Shown here piece by piece: positions 7,858 to 17,770 of a stretch of DNA of 60,940 nucleotides; position 1 is the first letter of the stretch; each line of letters begins with the position of its first letter. The DNA comes from Pelistega sp. (GTDB lineage: Bacteria > Pseudomonadota > Gammaproteobacteria > Burkholderiales > Burkholderiaceae_B). The position numbers and the translations under genes are program-made. The DNA lies in assembly GCA_030538255.1 (NCBI GenBank), contig JAUNUI010000020.1:1-60940 (forward strand). The letters are read 5' to 3'. The notes beneath the pieces were generated by a model. It did no database searches and had not been told where the DNA came from. It saw nothing but the letters and a program-made list of their open reading frames with translations.

Positions 7858-8674
7858 TCGCATCACGCGTCGCCTTGGCGGTCTCTGCAGCCGCTTCACG
7901 CCAGTCAAGACCAGCACTTGCGTATAAGATTGCACGGGATGAATTAATCATAATGCCTGTGCCGTCGGCATTGCAACCAGCACTCACGGTGCTATCAATA
8001 TCACCGCCTTGGGCACCGATGCCAGGGATTAATAAGGGCATGTCAGCGCCAACAACCGCACGAACCTTAGCAATCTCTTCAGGGAAGGTGGCGCCAACGA
8101 CTAAGCCACATTGACCTGTGCGATTCCATTTCTCGGCGACTAAGCGTGCTACATGCAGATATAAGGGCTCGCCATTGTCCAATTGGGCAAACTGCAAGTC
8201 CGAGCCGCCAGGGTTCGAGGTGCGACATAGAATAATCACTCCCTTATTTTCCCACGCCAAGTAGGGCTCAATAGAATCAAAGCCCATATACGGATTAACA
8301 GTCACCGCATCAGCGCGATAACGGCTAAATGCCTCATGTGCATAATGCTCGGCAGTGGTGCCAATATCACCACGTTTTGAATCTAAAACAATCGGTAGGT
8401 GTGGATATTTCTGCTGGATATAGTGGCAGATATTCGCTAATTGTGTTTCAGCACCTTGTGAAGCGAAATAAGCGATTTGCGGTTTAAAGCCACAAGCATA
8501 TTCTGCTGTAGCGTCGACAATACCAATACAAAACTCATAAATGGCATTCTTATCTTGGGCAATATCCTCAGGAAAGCGTTGTTGATCTGGGTCTAGTCCA
8601 ATCATCAATAAAGAGTTTTGGCTTTCCCAGGCCTCTTGTAATTTCTCAGTAAACTTCATAGTCGTTGACATCAC
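7826..8674 (-). CDS. pyrF: Orotidine-5'-phosphate decarboxylase (type 2)
   Basis: PyrF decarboxylates OMP to UMP, the last step of de novo pyrimidine synthesis. The 282-residue protein is of the longer type 2 family. It has LMIGLDPD near the start, the catalytic [12 protein letters not shown] (Asp-x-Lys-x-x-Asp), [17 protein letters not shown] and the phosphate-binding [10 protein letters not shown]. An internal ATG (MKFTEK) could also serve as the start. The first codon overlaps the end of dgkA as ATGA, so the two are probably translationally coupled. Confidence 0.94.
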   Translation of the reverse strand: MMSTTMKFTEKLQEAWESQNSLLMIGLDPDQQRFPEDIAQDKNAIYEFCIGIVDATAEYACGFKPQIAYFASQGAETQLANICHYIQQKYPHLPIVLDSKRGDIGTTAEHYAHEAFSRYRADAVTVNPYMGFDSIEPYLAWENKGVIILCRTSNPGGSDLQFAQLDNGEPLYLHVARLVAEKWNRTGQCGLVVGATFPEEIAKVRAVVGADMPLLIPGIGAQGGDIDSTVSAGCNADGTGIMINSSRAILYASAGLDWREAAAETAKATRDAINLARKAVLP

Positions 8675-9105
8675 TCAATCAATATTCTTATTAAAAAATA
8701 AATCCACACCAAAGCAATTAAGCTTAAACAAAGAAACACTGCCGCACTGCCGAGGTCCTTCGCTCGCCCAATTAAGGGGTCGAAGTCAGGACTTAATTTA
8801 TCGGCTACCGCTTCAATCGCGGAGTTAAGCAGCTCAGTAATGAGTAATAGGAACAAGGTTGAGAGCAGAAAGAGCACTTCAAAACCGCTTGTTCCTAGGA
8901 AAAAAGCCAATGGTGCCAAGACCAAACATAATAATAACTCTTGACGAAAAGCCGCTTCATGCATAATAGCGGCTTTAAACCCTTGCATAGAGTACTGTCC
9001 TGCCTTAAAAATGCGCTTGAGGCCAGGCTTACTTTTGAAGTCAGCTGAGTTTTTGTAGGCATCAGGCTTGGAATCGTTGGAGGTATTCATCATTAAGGAG
9101 GACAA
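8671..9105 (-). CDS. dgkA: Diacylglycerol kinase, prokaryotic DgkA type
   Basis: DgkA is a small trimeric inner-membrane enzyme that phosphorylates diacylglycerol to phosphatidate, recycling lipid from membrane-derived reactions. The protein has three hydrophobic segments and the signature [20 protein letters not shown] followed by [10 protein letters not shown]. At 144 residues it is slightly longer than usual because of a polar N-terminus of about 25 residues. An AAGGAG site precedes the chosen ATG region. pyrF follows with a four-base overlap. Confidence 0.92.
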   Translation of the reverse strand: MSSLMMNTSNDSKPDAYKNSADFKSKPGLKRIFKAGQYSMQGFKAAIMHEAAFRQELLLCLVLAPLAFFLGTSGFEVLFLLSTLFLLLITELLNSAIEAVADKLSPDFDPLIGRAKDLGSAAVFLCLSLIALVWIYFLIRILIE

Positions 9106-9416
9106 ATCGTCTAAAGAAGGCGCTGCTTATTATCTCTATGGTATCTATATGGGCACATGGTAAGACGCTCAATCACTTTGCTTAACGTTATTGTGTTAAG
9201 CATGTTCGTACATTACGCAGTGTCCCGCACGTCATGGATAGGCGCAACAACTTTATGCTTGGGCCTAGCACTTCATGAATAGACTCAGTGCTTCAGGGTA
9301 TATGCTATTGTAATTTAAGTCCTAGCATGATGCCGTAATTGCTGCCTTAGCGCTAAAAATAAACAAATCTTAGTCCCACAAAAGATCTGGAATGCGGCCA
9401 TTACCCCCAAAATCAA
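9106..9416. other. Non-coding spacer between dgkA and groL terminator
   Basis: No gene, tRNA or known RNA is visible. A small hairpin GCTTAAC/GTTAAGC lies at 9180-9201. The rest must contain the dgkA promoter on its dgkA-proximal side. Confidence 0.5.
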
Positions 9417-9452
9417 CAAAAAAATACGCCTAGAAAAATCCAGGCGTATTTT
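9417..9452 (-). terminator. Intrinsic terminator of groES-groEL
   Basis: AAAATACGCCT (9421-9431) and AGGCGTATTTT (9442-9452) form a perfect 11-bp stem, and the minus strand continues with a U-rich run. A second strong hairpin, AGAAGCTTAAAT/ATTTAAGCTTCT at 9471-9502, lies between this terminator and the groL stop and may protect the mRNA end. Confidence 0.9.
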
Positions 9453-9524
9453 GTAGTGCTTTGTATTGCGAGAAGCTTAAATTCGATTAAATTTAAGCTT
9501 CTCTTGAAGGGTTGGAAGCTAAGC

Positions 9525-11180
<1,656 letters not shown>

Positions 11181-11190
11181 TTAAGTTGGG

Positions 11191-11210
11191 ACTTTGCTTT
11201 GAGGCAAAGT
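11191..11210 (-). other. Hairpin in the groES-groEL intercistronic gap
   Basis: ACTTTGC and GCAAAGT form a perfect 7-bp stem with a 6-base loop, 23 bases upstream of the groL start. Hairpins here can serve in mRNA processing or stability; no U-run follows, so it is not a terminator. Confidence 0.6.
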
Positions 11211-11249
11211 TAAAAATATGAATTTTCTATCGAGAGAGATCGTGAATAA

Positions 11250-11537
11250 TTAGGCAACAACAGCCAAGATTTCTTCTTCACGAATAACTAATAATTCTTC
11301 GCCATCAACTTTAACAGCTTGACCTGCGTATTTACCGAAGAGAACTTTATCGCCCACTTTAACGTCGACTGGAATGTTCTTACCGTCTTCAGTTTTCTTG
11401 CCTGGACCTACTGCGATCACTTCACCTTGATCAGGTTTCTCTGTGGCGCTATCAGGGATAACAATGCCTGAAGCAGTAGTACGTTGGTTGTCTAGGCGTT
11501 TGATAATAACGCGGTCTTGTAAAGGACGCAATGACAT
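11250..11537 (-). CDS. groS: Co-chaperonin GroES (Hsp10)
   Basis: GroES caps the GroEL ring. The 95-residue protein starts [15 protein letters not shown] and has the standard [16 protein letters not shown] mobile-loop region, [15 protein letters not shown] and the ending [13 protein letters not shown] site precedes the ATG. It is the first gene of the groESL operon and is controlled by the CIRCE element and promoter 60-120 bases upstream. Confidence 0.98.
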   Translation of the reverse strand: MSLRPLQDRVIIKRLDNQRTTASGIVIPDSATEKPDQGEVIAVGPGKKTEDGKNIPVDVKVGDKVLFGKYAGQAVKVDGEELLVIREEEILAVVA

Positions 11538-11600
11538 GAATAGCTCCTGATTTATATTTAAGTTAAGTCAATTAATTCAATTAAGTCTTTAAGGGCGGTT

Positions 11601-11627
11601 TTAGCACTCTATCCCTTTGAGTGCTAA
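11601..11627. promoter_or_regulatory. CIRCE operator (HrcA binding site)
   Basis: TTAGCACTC (11601-11609), a 9-base spacer, and GAGTGCTAA (11619-11627) match the CIRCE consensus perfectly. CIRCE binds the heat-shock repressor HrcA. It lies immediately downstream of the groES promoter -10 box, touching it by one base. hrcA itself is not in this window. Confidence 0.97.
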
Positions 11628-11655
11628 TTATAGGGACGAATTTACACATTTCAAG
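11627..11655 (-). promoter_or_regulatory. groES-groEL promoter
   Basis: On the minus strand TTGAAA (11649-11654) and TATAAT (11627-11632) are 16 bp apart, a good housekeeping promoter. The same stretch reads CTTGAAA and CCCTATAAT, which also approaches a sigma-32 heat-shock promoter, so dual use is possible. The CIRCE operator starts at the -10 box. Confidence 0.8.
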
Positions 11656-12027
11656 AGCAAAAAGGCGCTTTGTTACATTTTTGATGAAAAAAGAGGGTGG
11701 GAGGGGGAGTGAAAAGTGTCAGTCTGCTCAGTGCCGTCAATGTGCCAGAGATGAAAATACTGTACCCAAGAAGATTTTAATGTTTGTCAGTCTACTTAAT
11801 ATTGGTAAGAGGCTCCATGATCGTCCTCGGATTCTGCCCAAACTACGGGCGATAGAACGAATTAACCTTTCTTTAGATTAAAGCATTGTTAAGTCACTGG
11901 TCATGTAGCCGAAAAATTTATAAGCTGTACGATATTACAAAAAGTAAGTATTTAATATGTCACTAAGGTCTAGTCTTAACAGGCCAAGAATGCTTTAGTG
12001 CTCAGCAATCTCGAGGAAAAAGAACTC
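11656..12027. other. Spacer upstream of groES and of the small lipoprotein gene
   Basis: There is no supported gene. A plus-strand frame through 11621-11881 starts inside the CIRCE element and has no ribosome site or recognisable motif. The right part probably holds the promoter of the small lipoprotein gene, but I could not pick clear -35 and -10 boxes. Confidence 0.4.
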
Positions 12028-12168
12028 ATGCGCAATTTTGTGTACCCATTAATTATTACTCTTCTTAGTGTTTTTGCTTTAGCGGCTTGTGATAAGCCCA
12101 ATACGACTGCTGCTCTTGATAAAGCAATGAACGTAATGCCGGCAACAACGGGTATCACGAACGGCTAA
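12028..12168 (+). CDS. Small lipoprotein of 46 residues
   Basis: This short frame starts at ATG 12028 with GAGGA upstream. It reads MRNFVYPLIITLLSVF and then ALAAC, a classical lipobox with Cys21 as the lipidated residue. The mature part is only 26 residues, polar and Thr/Ala/Asn-rich (begins CDKPNTTAALDK). A signal peptidase II site and outer- or inner-membrane anchoring are inferred. The layout is reminiscent of entericidin-like or LptM-like small lipoproteins, but I see no sequence identity that would name it. A 15-bp stem-loop follows. Confidence 0.75.
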   Translation: MRNFVYPLIITLLSVFALAACDKPNTTAALDKAMNVMPATTGITNG

Positions 12169-12215
12169 GTAAACTCTGGTTCCTATCAAGGCTTGATGCA
12201 CATCGCATGAAAGTC

Positions 12216-12251
12216 ATAATAGCGTCGTGAATTATTTCACCACGCTATTAT
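12216..12251 (+). terminator. Stem-loop after the small lipoprotein gene
   Basis: ATAATAGCGTCGTGA (12216-12230) pairs with TCACCACGCTATTAT (12237-12251) with one mismatch. It lies 48 bases past the lipoprotein stop. The U-run is poor, so termination would be weak. Confidence 0.5.
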
Positions 12252-12351
12252 TGATACCCCAAGGCCTAATTAACACCCGACGCACCTAATCAATAGTCAC
12301 AATACTCAAGCAAAAAGACCTCACCGATCAGGTGTTCGCCCAAGTGCTACA

Positions 12352-13455
12352 TTAATCAATATCTGGCAAGGGTTCTTGTTCAATTTTGCGAATATCGTAT
12401 TGACGTGCGCAGCGTTTGAAGAAATTCCACACTAATTTACTGGAATTGGGCCCTTTACGCGAATTATAGGCAAGGCTATCATCACCCCCCGACCAGGCGT
12501 GGTCAAGATGCTTCACTTCAACTAGCTCCACCACAGTTTGGCGTTTATATTTATAGGACTTATGCATGTATTCTCGCGAGGTCTGTGCGTAGCGATGACT
12601 AATACTTGGCTCCGTCTCAATCGGCATATCATTTAAGTGCAAGAATTGCGTGGCCAATTGCTGCGCATTACTACTATTCACCACATTATCTTGTTCGCCA
12701 TGGATAATCATCGTGGGTAGGTTAAAGTGCTGCGGCTCGTATTCGGAGAGATGCTCAAGTAGTTCTTCAGTTTCTTCTAGCTCTTCGGCACGCATAATCT
12801 CTAATCCTGTGGCGAGGCTATGCGCTTTGCCTAAAATAGGGCCAGAATGCATGGCTAAGGCACAGAAGCGTTCTGGATGGCGCATGGCTACCAGTGAAGC
12901 CATTGCCGCTCCTGCGGAAAGTCCGGCAATAAAGACTTTCTCAGGGTCGAGACGATACATGGAAATCGTAGTATCAATAATTTCCATAATCGTATCGGCC
13001 TCAGCTAAACCCCGTCGCTCATCAGGTAAAAACCAACGCCAACAGCTATTGAGCTGATAACGTTTGCTTTGTTGTGGGTACACGACAACAAAGCCATTGG
13101 CTTGGGCGACGCGATTCATTTGCGTGCCTTGGGCAAAAGAATACGCATTCTGAGTACAGCCATGCAACATAACGACCAGAGGCATGTCTTGGGTGCTAGG
13201 TCGAGTGCTCGTGGGCGATGGTGTGAAGGTGTAATAATCTAATTTACTTAATAAGGGTTGCTTATTCATCGCTGGCGAGATGAAGACATGACGCTTCCAG
13301 CGCCCGCGAGTTTGTGGATCGGGGCGCTTGGGTGCAGCAATAAAAGGCACAGAACTCGATGGAAAAAGATTCAATGGGCCTTTTAGGAAGTTTTTCTGTA
13401 CATTGAGTAAGCGTTCAGTCGTCTTAAACAATGTACGGCCTAATTTAAGTGGCAT
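12352..13455 (-). CDS. PHB depolymerase-family esterase (alpha/beta hydrolase)
   Basis: The 367-residue protein has the alpha/beta hydrolase core of the esterase/PHB-depolymerase family: the oxyanion segment PLVVMLHGCTQNAYSFAQGT near residues 90-110, the PQQ..NSCWRWF region, the nucleophile motif GLSAGAAMAS near residue 180, IHGEQDNVV with the probable Asp, and HLDHAWSGGD with the probable His. There is no clear signal peptide, so an intracellular esterase or depolymerase is likely. The real substrate is unknown. It is transcribed alone, convergent with the small lipoprotein gene. Confidence 0.85.
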   Translation of the reverse strand: MPLKLGRTLFKTTERLLNVQKNFLKGPLNLFPSSSVPFIAAPKRPDPQTRGRWKRHVFISPAMNKQPLLSKLDYYTFTPSPTSTRPSTQDMPLVVMLHGCTQNAYSFAQGTQMNRVAQANGFVVVYPQQSKRYQLNSCWRWFLPDERRGLAEADTIMEIIDTTISMYRLDPEKVFIAGLSAGAAMASLVAMRHPERFCALAMHSGPILGKAHSLATGLEIMRAEELEETEELLEHLSEYEPQHFNLPTMIIHGEQDNVVNSSNAQQLATQFLHLNDMPIETEPSISHRYAQTSREYMHKSYKYKRQTVVELVEVKHLDHAWSGGDDSLAYNSRKGPNSSKLVWNFFKRCARQYDIRKIEQEPLPDID

Positions 13456-13634
13456 ATTATGGTATCCAATCGCTAAGGGAATCCCTGAGTTAGCGTAAGA
13501 ATGAGTATCGTAAATAAAAAATAATGCTATGATGCTTTGCGCATTTATCTCTGAAATGCAGATGGTTTAGATTATCATACGGATGTTTAAATTCGTGTGT
13601 CGCCAATTTTATTTTGCAAAATTTAAGGATTCGT

Positions 13635-14795
13635 ATGTTAAAAATCAATGGCCTTTTATTGGGTATTTTATGTGCCTTGGGTACTAATGCGGTCGCAGCG
13701 CCTATCAAAGTGGGTATCGCTTTGGATATTTCAGGTCCTTTTTCAGCTTTGGGTGAAGAGGCCCGCGCTGGTTTTGAACTCGCCATTGAAACCTTAGGTG
13801 GTAAATTAGGTGGTCAAGAGGCCGAATTTATTCAAACCGACTATGCAGGTAATCCACAACAAGCTTCACAATTGGTGAATCGCTTTATTAAGCAAGATAA
13901 GATTGACTTTTTTACCGGTCCCATCCCTTCAAATGCGGCCTTAGCCGTGGGCCAAGCCTTGTTCGCAGCGAAAGTGCCTTTTATCTCCAGTAACCCTGGG
14001 CCTAGTCAATACGCAGGTGTACAGTGTAACCCGTATTTCTTTGGTGTGTATCAGAACGATACCTATGATGAGGCTGCGGGTGTGGTAGCGAATGAAAGTG
14101 GCTACAAGAAGATGGTCATCATTGCCCCGAATTACCCAGCGGGCAAGGACCACTTAGGTGGCTTTAAGCGCACTTATACCGGCGAAGTGAAGGAAGAAAT
14201 TTATACCCGTGTCGGTCAATTGGATTATGCAGCAGAGTTAGCGCAAATTCGTGCGGCGGAACCTGATGCGGTGTTCTTTTTCCTACCTGGCGCCATGGGT
14301 ATTAACTTTATCAAGCAGTTTAAAGCTGCTGGTCTTGATAAGATTCAACTCGTAGCTCCTGGTTTCTCCGCGGACCAAGACGTGATTAATGCCGTGGGTG
14401 AAGCGATGGTCGGCTTACAGAATACCGCGCACTGGACCCATGATTTAGATAATGTGGCGAATAAGAAATTCGTGGCTGATTACCGTAAGAAATTTAACCG
14501 TTATCCTGCGGTTTACGCGGCACAAGCTTATGATGTGATTATGTCACTTGATGCAGCTGTGCGTGAACTCAATGGTGATGTGAGTAATAAAGAAGCGGTG
14601 ATCACTGCGTTACGCAAGGCCGATTTCGATTCAGTACGTGGTCCATTTACATTCGGTGTGAATCACTACCCGATTCAAGACTATTACCTACGTGTGGTTG
14701 AGAAGAATGCGGATGGCGATATCACTAATAAGCTTGTTAAAACTGTGATGCAGAAGCATCAAGACGCCTACGTTAACGACTGCAAGATGCCATAA
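13635..14795 (+). CDS. ABC transporter substrate-binding protein, branched-chain amino-acid type
   Basis: This is a periplasmic binding protein of the LivJ/LivK superfamily. The ATG at 13635 has AAGGA upstream and opens a signal peptide of about 22 residues ending NAVAA, followed by PIKVGIALDISGPFSALGEEA, the usual first strand and loop. It is 386 residues long. Two permeases and two ATPases follow in order, forming a complete importer. The family carries branched-chain amino acids but also urea, amides and aromatic acids, so the ligand cannot be fixed from sequence alone. Confidence 0.9.
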   Translation: MLKINGLLLGILCALGTNAVAAPIKVGIALDISGPFSALGEEARAGFELAIETLGGKLGGQEAEFIQTDYAGNPQQASQLVNRFIKQDKIDFFTGPIPSNAALAVGQALFAAKVPFISSNPGPSQYAGVQCNPYFFGVYQNDTYDEAAGVVANESGYKKMVIIAPNYPAGKDHLGGFKRTYTGEVKEEIYTRVGQLDYAAELAQIRAAEPDAVFFFLPGAMGINFIKQFKAAGLDKIQLVAPGFSADQDVINAVGEAMVGLQNTAHWTHDLDNVANKKFVADYRKKFNRYPAVYAAQAYDVIMSLDAAVRELNGDVSNKEAVITALRKADFDSVRGPFTFGVNHYPIQDYYLRVVEKNADGDITNKLVKTVMQKHQDAYVNDCKMP

Positions 14796-14826
14796 GGTGA
14801 GCGTACTTCTTAATACTTACTGATTA

Positions 14827-15747
14827 ATGGATAGTGTATTTATTGCGGAACAACTGCTTAATGGCATCGCCTATGGTCTGATGTTGTTCTTACTCGCTGC
14901 TGGCTTAACCCTTGTGTTTGGGATAATGGATACCCTGAACCTAGCACATGGCGCCCTCTATATGGGGGGTGCTTATGTGGCGGCGAGTGTCATGCAAGCG
15001 AGCAATAACTTTGTCCTTAGTGTCGTGGCGTCGATGGCGGCGATTATGCTGTGTGCCATGCTCTTGGAAGTCTTGGTGATGCGGCGTATGTATCGCTCGG
15101 GTCATCTAGCTCAAGTGCTTGCTAGCATTGGTTTAATGATGATCGCCGACGATGCAGTGCGTTACTTCTGGGGAGCTGCCCCCTTATTGTCCTCGGCGCC
15201 TGCTTCTTTAAGCGGTCCGGTGATGCTTTTAAATATCTTGCCTTACTCAAGCTATCGCTTGATGCTGATTGCCATGGGGGTGTTAGTTGCCTTACTGCTG
15301 TATCTTATGGTTAAGTACACGCGGATTGGTATGGTGGTGCGTGCAGGCGCATCGAATCGCCAGATGGCGGAGTTGATGGGCGTGCGGGTCAAGCAGGTGT
15401 TTTTCTTTGTCTTTGTGATTGGGGCGGCGCTGGCGGCTTTTGCCGGGGCCTTAATGGGGCCCTTAAGCGCAGTGCAAATTGGCATGGGTAACACGATTAT
15501 TATTCCTGCTTTGGTGGTCATTGTGATTGGCGGCATCGGCTCGATTCGCGGCGCTTTAGTGGCGGCTTTATTAGTGGGGATGATTGATACCTCAGGGCGC
15601 GCTTTTTTACCACCCTTATTGAAAATGACCTTACCTGCTTCGGTGGCCGCCGACTTAGGGCCTGCCTTAGCGAGCATCTCCATGTATATATTAATGGCCA
15701 TTATTTTAGTCTTTAAACCGAATGGTTTATTTCCAGCTAGGGCCTAG
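14827..15747 (+). CDS. livH: Branched-chain amino-acid type ABC permease, LivH-like
   Basis: The 306-residue inner-membrane protein has about eight hydrophobic segments and the LivH signature LVFGIMDTLNLAHGALYMGGAY near residues 29-50, plus VIVIGGIGSIRGALVAALLVG near the C-terminus. It pairs with the LivM-like permease that begins six bases after its stop. The gene symbol reflects family, not a proven substrate. Confidence 0.9.
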   Translation: MDSVFIAEQLLNGIAYGLMLFLLAAGLTLVFGIMDTLNLAHGALYMGGAYVAASVMQASNNFVLSVVASMAAIMLCAMLLEVLVMRRMYRSGHLAQVLASIGLMMIADDAVRYFWGAAPLLSSAPASLSGPVMLLNILPYSSYRLMLIAMGVLVALLLYLMVKYTRIGMVVRAGASNRQMAELMGVRVKQVFFFVFVIGAALAAFAGALMGPLSAVQIGMGNTIIIPALVVIVIGGIGSIRGALVAALLVGMIDTSGRAFLPPLLKMTLPASVAADLGPALASISMYILMAIILVFKPNGLFPARA

Positions 15748-15753
15748 AATTCC

Positions 15754-16875
15754 ATGAATACACCCTCAGGCTCAGCATATAAACCCAGTGCATCAGTACT
15801 CTCGTCGGGGGCTTCATCCCAAGTAGGGGGGGCGGCTCATCAGGAACAACTGCAGAACGTAGGCTTGGAGAGGCACGATGCGGGCGGCATACAAGCGTTA
15901 AATGCAGACAGCTTACGAGCTCATGTCCTCGCCACTAGCGCCTTAAGCTTAAAACAAATCCTTATCATGGTTTTATTGCTGACACTTATGGCTGCCTTGC
16001 CTTGGTTAGCAGAGCAGATCGGCTGGGATTACTATATTGGCTTTATGCGCCGCGTCATGATTATGATGACCGTGGCAATTAGCTTGAACTTTATTTTAGG
16101 CTACGCAGGGATGGTGGCCTTGGGCCATGCGGGGTTTATGGGTGTCGGCGCCTATGCGCTCGTGATCGCCTTAGATGCGGGCCAGAGTAATGTGTGGTTA
16201 ATGCTGCTATACGCTCTGTTAGCGAGTGCTTTCTTTGCCTTGCTGATTGGGGCCATTAGTATCCGCACCAAAGACGCTTACTTTATTATGATTACTTTGG
16301 CTTTTGCCCAGATGCTGTATTACATCACCATGTCACTCGGTTTTCTTGGTGGCGAAGACGGTTATGCCATTTATGTGCCGTTTAGTTTTGGTGCTTGGCT
16401 TGATGAATTCGAGCATACTTTTTACTACTTGGTCTTGGCTATTTTATGCTTGGTTTTTCTCTTAAATGAACGCGTGCTTAAGTCGCGCTTTGGTATTGCT
16501 TTAAAAGGCACACGCGAAAATAGTACACGTATGTTAGCACTTGGCTACCCCGTGTATGCCATCCATCTTTGTGCATTCGTGATAGCCGGTGCAGTGGCGG
16601 GTCTAGGCGGTGCTTTACTAGCGATTAATGATAATTATGTCAGTCCACAGATGATGTCATTTAGCGAATCAGCTGCCTTGGTGATTATGATTATTTTAGG
16701 CGGCATGGCGACACGTTGGGGGCCGATTATTGGTGTTGCCGTGTGGTTGGGCTTGAGTGAAGTGCTTAAACTCTACACTGATTTCTGGCATTGGCCGATG
16801 GGCTTGCTTCTGATTGTGTTGGTCTTCTTCTCACCACAAGGGATTGTGGGTTTATTTAAAAAGAGGACCTCATGA
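15754..16875 (+). CDS. livM: Branched-chain amino-acid type ABC permease, LivM-like, N-terminally extended
   Basis: The core from about residue 68 shows the LivM pattern: multiple membrane segments, NFILGYAGMVALGHAGFMGVGAY, and GGALLAINDNYVSP followed by LGGMATRWGPIIG. The first 65 residues are Ser, Ala, Gly and Gln rich, with no membrane segment, and are not part of the family core. The ribosome site before the ATG is weak, so a later start is possible. The stop overlaps a short ATGA-coupled frame that leads into livG. Confidence 0.9.
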   Translation: MNTPSGSAYKPSASVLSSGASSQVGGAAHQEQLQNVGLERHDAGGIQALNADSLRAHVLATSALSLKQILIMVLLLTLMAALPWLAEQIGWDYYIGFMRRVMIMMTVAISLNFILGYAGMVALGHAGFMGVGAYALVIALDAGQSNVWLMLLYALLASAFFALLIGAISIRTKDAYFIMITLAFAQMLYYITMSLGFLGGEDGYAIYVPFSFGAWLDEFEHTFYYLVLAILCLVFLLNERVLKSRFGIALKGTRENSTRMLALGYPVYAIHLCAFVIAGAVAGLGGALLAINDNYVSPQMMSFSESAALVIMIILGGMATRWGPIIGVAVWLGLSEVLKLYTDFWHWPMGLLLIVLVFFSPQGIVGLFKKRTS

Positions 16876-16954
16876 GTTTAGCGTCTAATTACGTGAAAAA
16901 AGGCATTGCGGTATTGAACCTGGCTCTGTTAGAAAAGAGGGTGGCATGAGTTTA
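16861..16954 (+). repeat. Echo of the livM/livG junction (74-bp period) with a 25-codon coupled frame
   Basis: AAGAGG, five bases, then ATGAGTTTA occurs at 16861-16880 and again at 16935-16954. In both, the first part encodes Lys-Arg near a frame end, with TGA overlapping ATG as ATGA. Between them, an uninterrupted frame of 25 codons starts at 16872 (MSLASNYVKKG...) and ends in ...EKRVA with its TGA over the livG ATG. The livM-livG stop/start junction is thus present twice. Confidence 0.8.
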
Positions 16955-17686
16955 TTTATCGCGAAGGACCTACGCAAGCAGTTTGGTGGCCTAGTCGCTA
17001 CCGATAATGTCAGTCTCGAAGTCGCGGTCGGGCAAATTCATGCCTTAATTGGCCCGAATGGTGCGGGTAAGTCAACGCTGGTGAATTTATTATCGGGTTT
17101 ATTAACGCTTGACCATGGTCAGATACTGCTCAACGGTGTGGATATCACTCATGCAAGCGCGAATAAACGCGTGAAACTAGGTCTCTCTCGTTGTTTCCAA
17201 GTGACCAGTATCTTCCCACAAAGTACCGTTCTTGATAATTTGTTGCTGGCTTGTCAAGCGCATCAGGGCTCAAGTTTTCACTTTCTGCGGCCGCGTGCCA
17301 AGGATTTGCTGCTCTATGAGCGCGCTCTGGAATTAGCCGCGCATGTGGCACTAGAGCCGTACTTACACACCATCGCGGGCACACTACCGCATGCCTTGCA
17401 AAGAAAACTGGATGTGGCTTTAGCCTTGGCATCCTACCCTAAATTGCTCTTGCTTGATGAGCCCTTAGCGGGAATCGGGCCTGATGATAGTGCGAGCATG
17501 ATTGCACTGATTAGAAGCCTGAAGAAATTTTGCTCTATCGTCTTAATTGAACATGATATGCAAGCCGTGTTTGAATTGGCCGATACGATTTCTGTCTTGG
17601 CCAATGGTCGCGTGCTGACCTCAGGGGATGTGGCGCACATTAAGCAGCATGAGCAGGTGCGCGCTGTTTACCTGGGTGAGGATTGA
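16946..17686 (+). CDS. livG: ABC transporter ATP-binding protein, LivG-like
   Basis: This 246-residue cytoplasmic ATPase energises the importer. It has the Walker A motif GPNGAGKSTL near residues 36-45, LSRCFQVTSIFPQSTVLDNL typical of LivG, and Walker B LLLLDEPLAGIGPDD. The signature segment reads LPHALQRKLDVALALA, where LivG proteins usually have LSYGEQRRLEIARALA, so the canonical LSGGQ-like motif is divergent. It is preceded by a good GAGG site. Confidence 0.9.
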   Translation: MSLFIAKDLRKQFGGLVATDNVSLEVAVGQIHALIGPNGAGKSTLVNLLSGLLTLDHGQILLNGVDITHASANKRVKLGLSRCFQVTSIFPQSTVLDNLLLACQAHQGSSFHFLRPRAKDLLLYERALELAAHVALEPYLHTIAGTLPHALQRKLDVALALASYPKLLLLDEPLAGIGPDDSASMIALIRSLKKFCSIVLIEHDMQAVFELADTISVLANGRVLTSGDVAHIKQHEQVRAVYLGED

Positions 17687-17770
17687 GATGTCGAGTAAGC
17701 TTATCGTGTGTGCTACGGTAGTGATAGGGCGAATGCAGTTCAGCACAGGTGAGGATTGAGATGTCGAGTA
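17675..17770 (+). repeat. Echo of the livG/livF junction (73-bp period) with a 23-codon frame
   Basis: The 23-bp sequence starting GGTGAGGATTGAGATGTCGA is exact at 17675-17697 and 17748-17770. The first copy contains the livG end (Gly-Glu-Asp-stop) and an ATG; the second contains the livF ATG with its ribosome site. The frame opened at 17688 (MSSKLIVCATVV...) runs 23 codons and also ends Gly-Glu-Asp-stop. So the livG/livF junction is duplicated in the same style as livM/livG. Confidence 0.9.

Noticed and set aside
11621-11881. 86-codon plus-strand frame
   Set aside because: It starts inside the CIRCE operator, has no ribosome site and shows no family motif.
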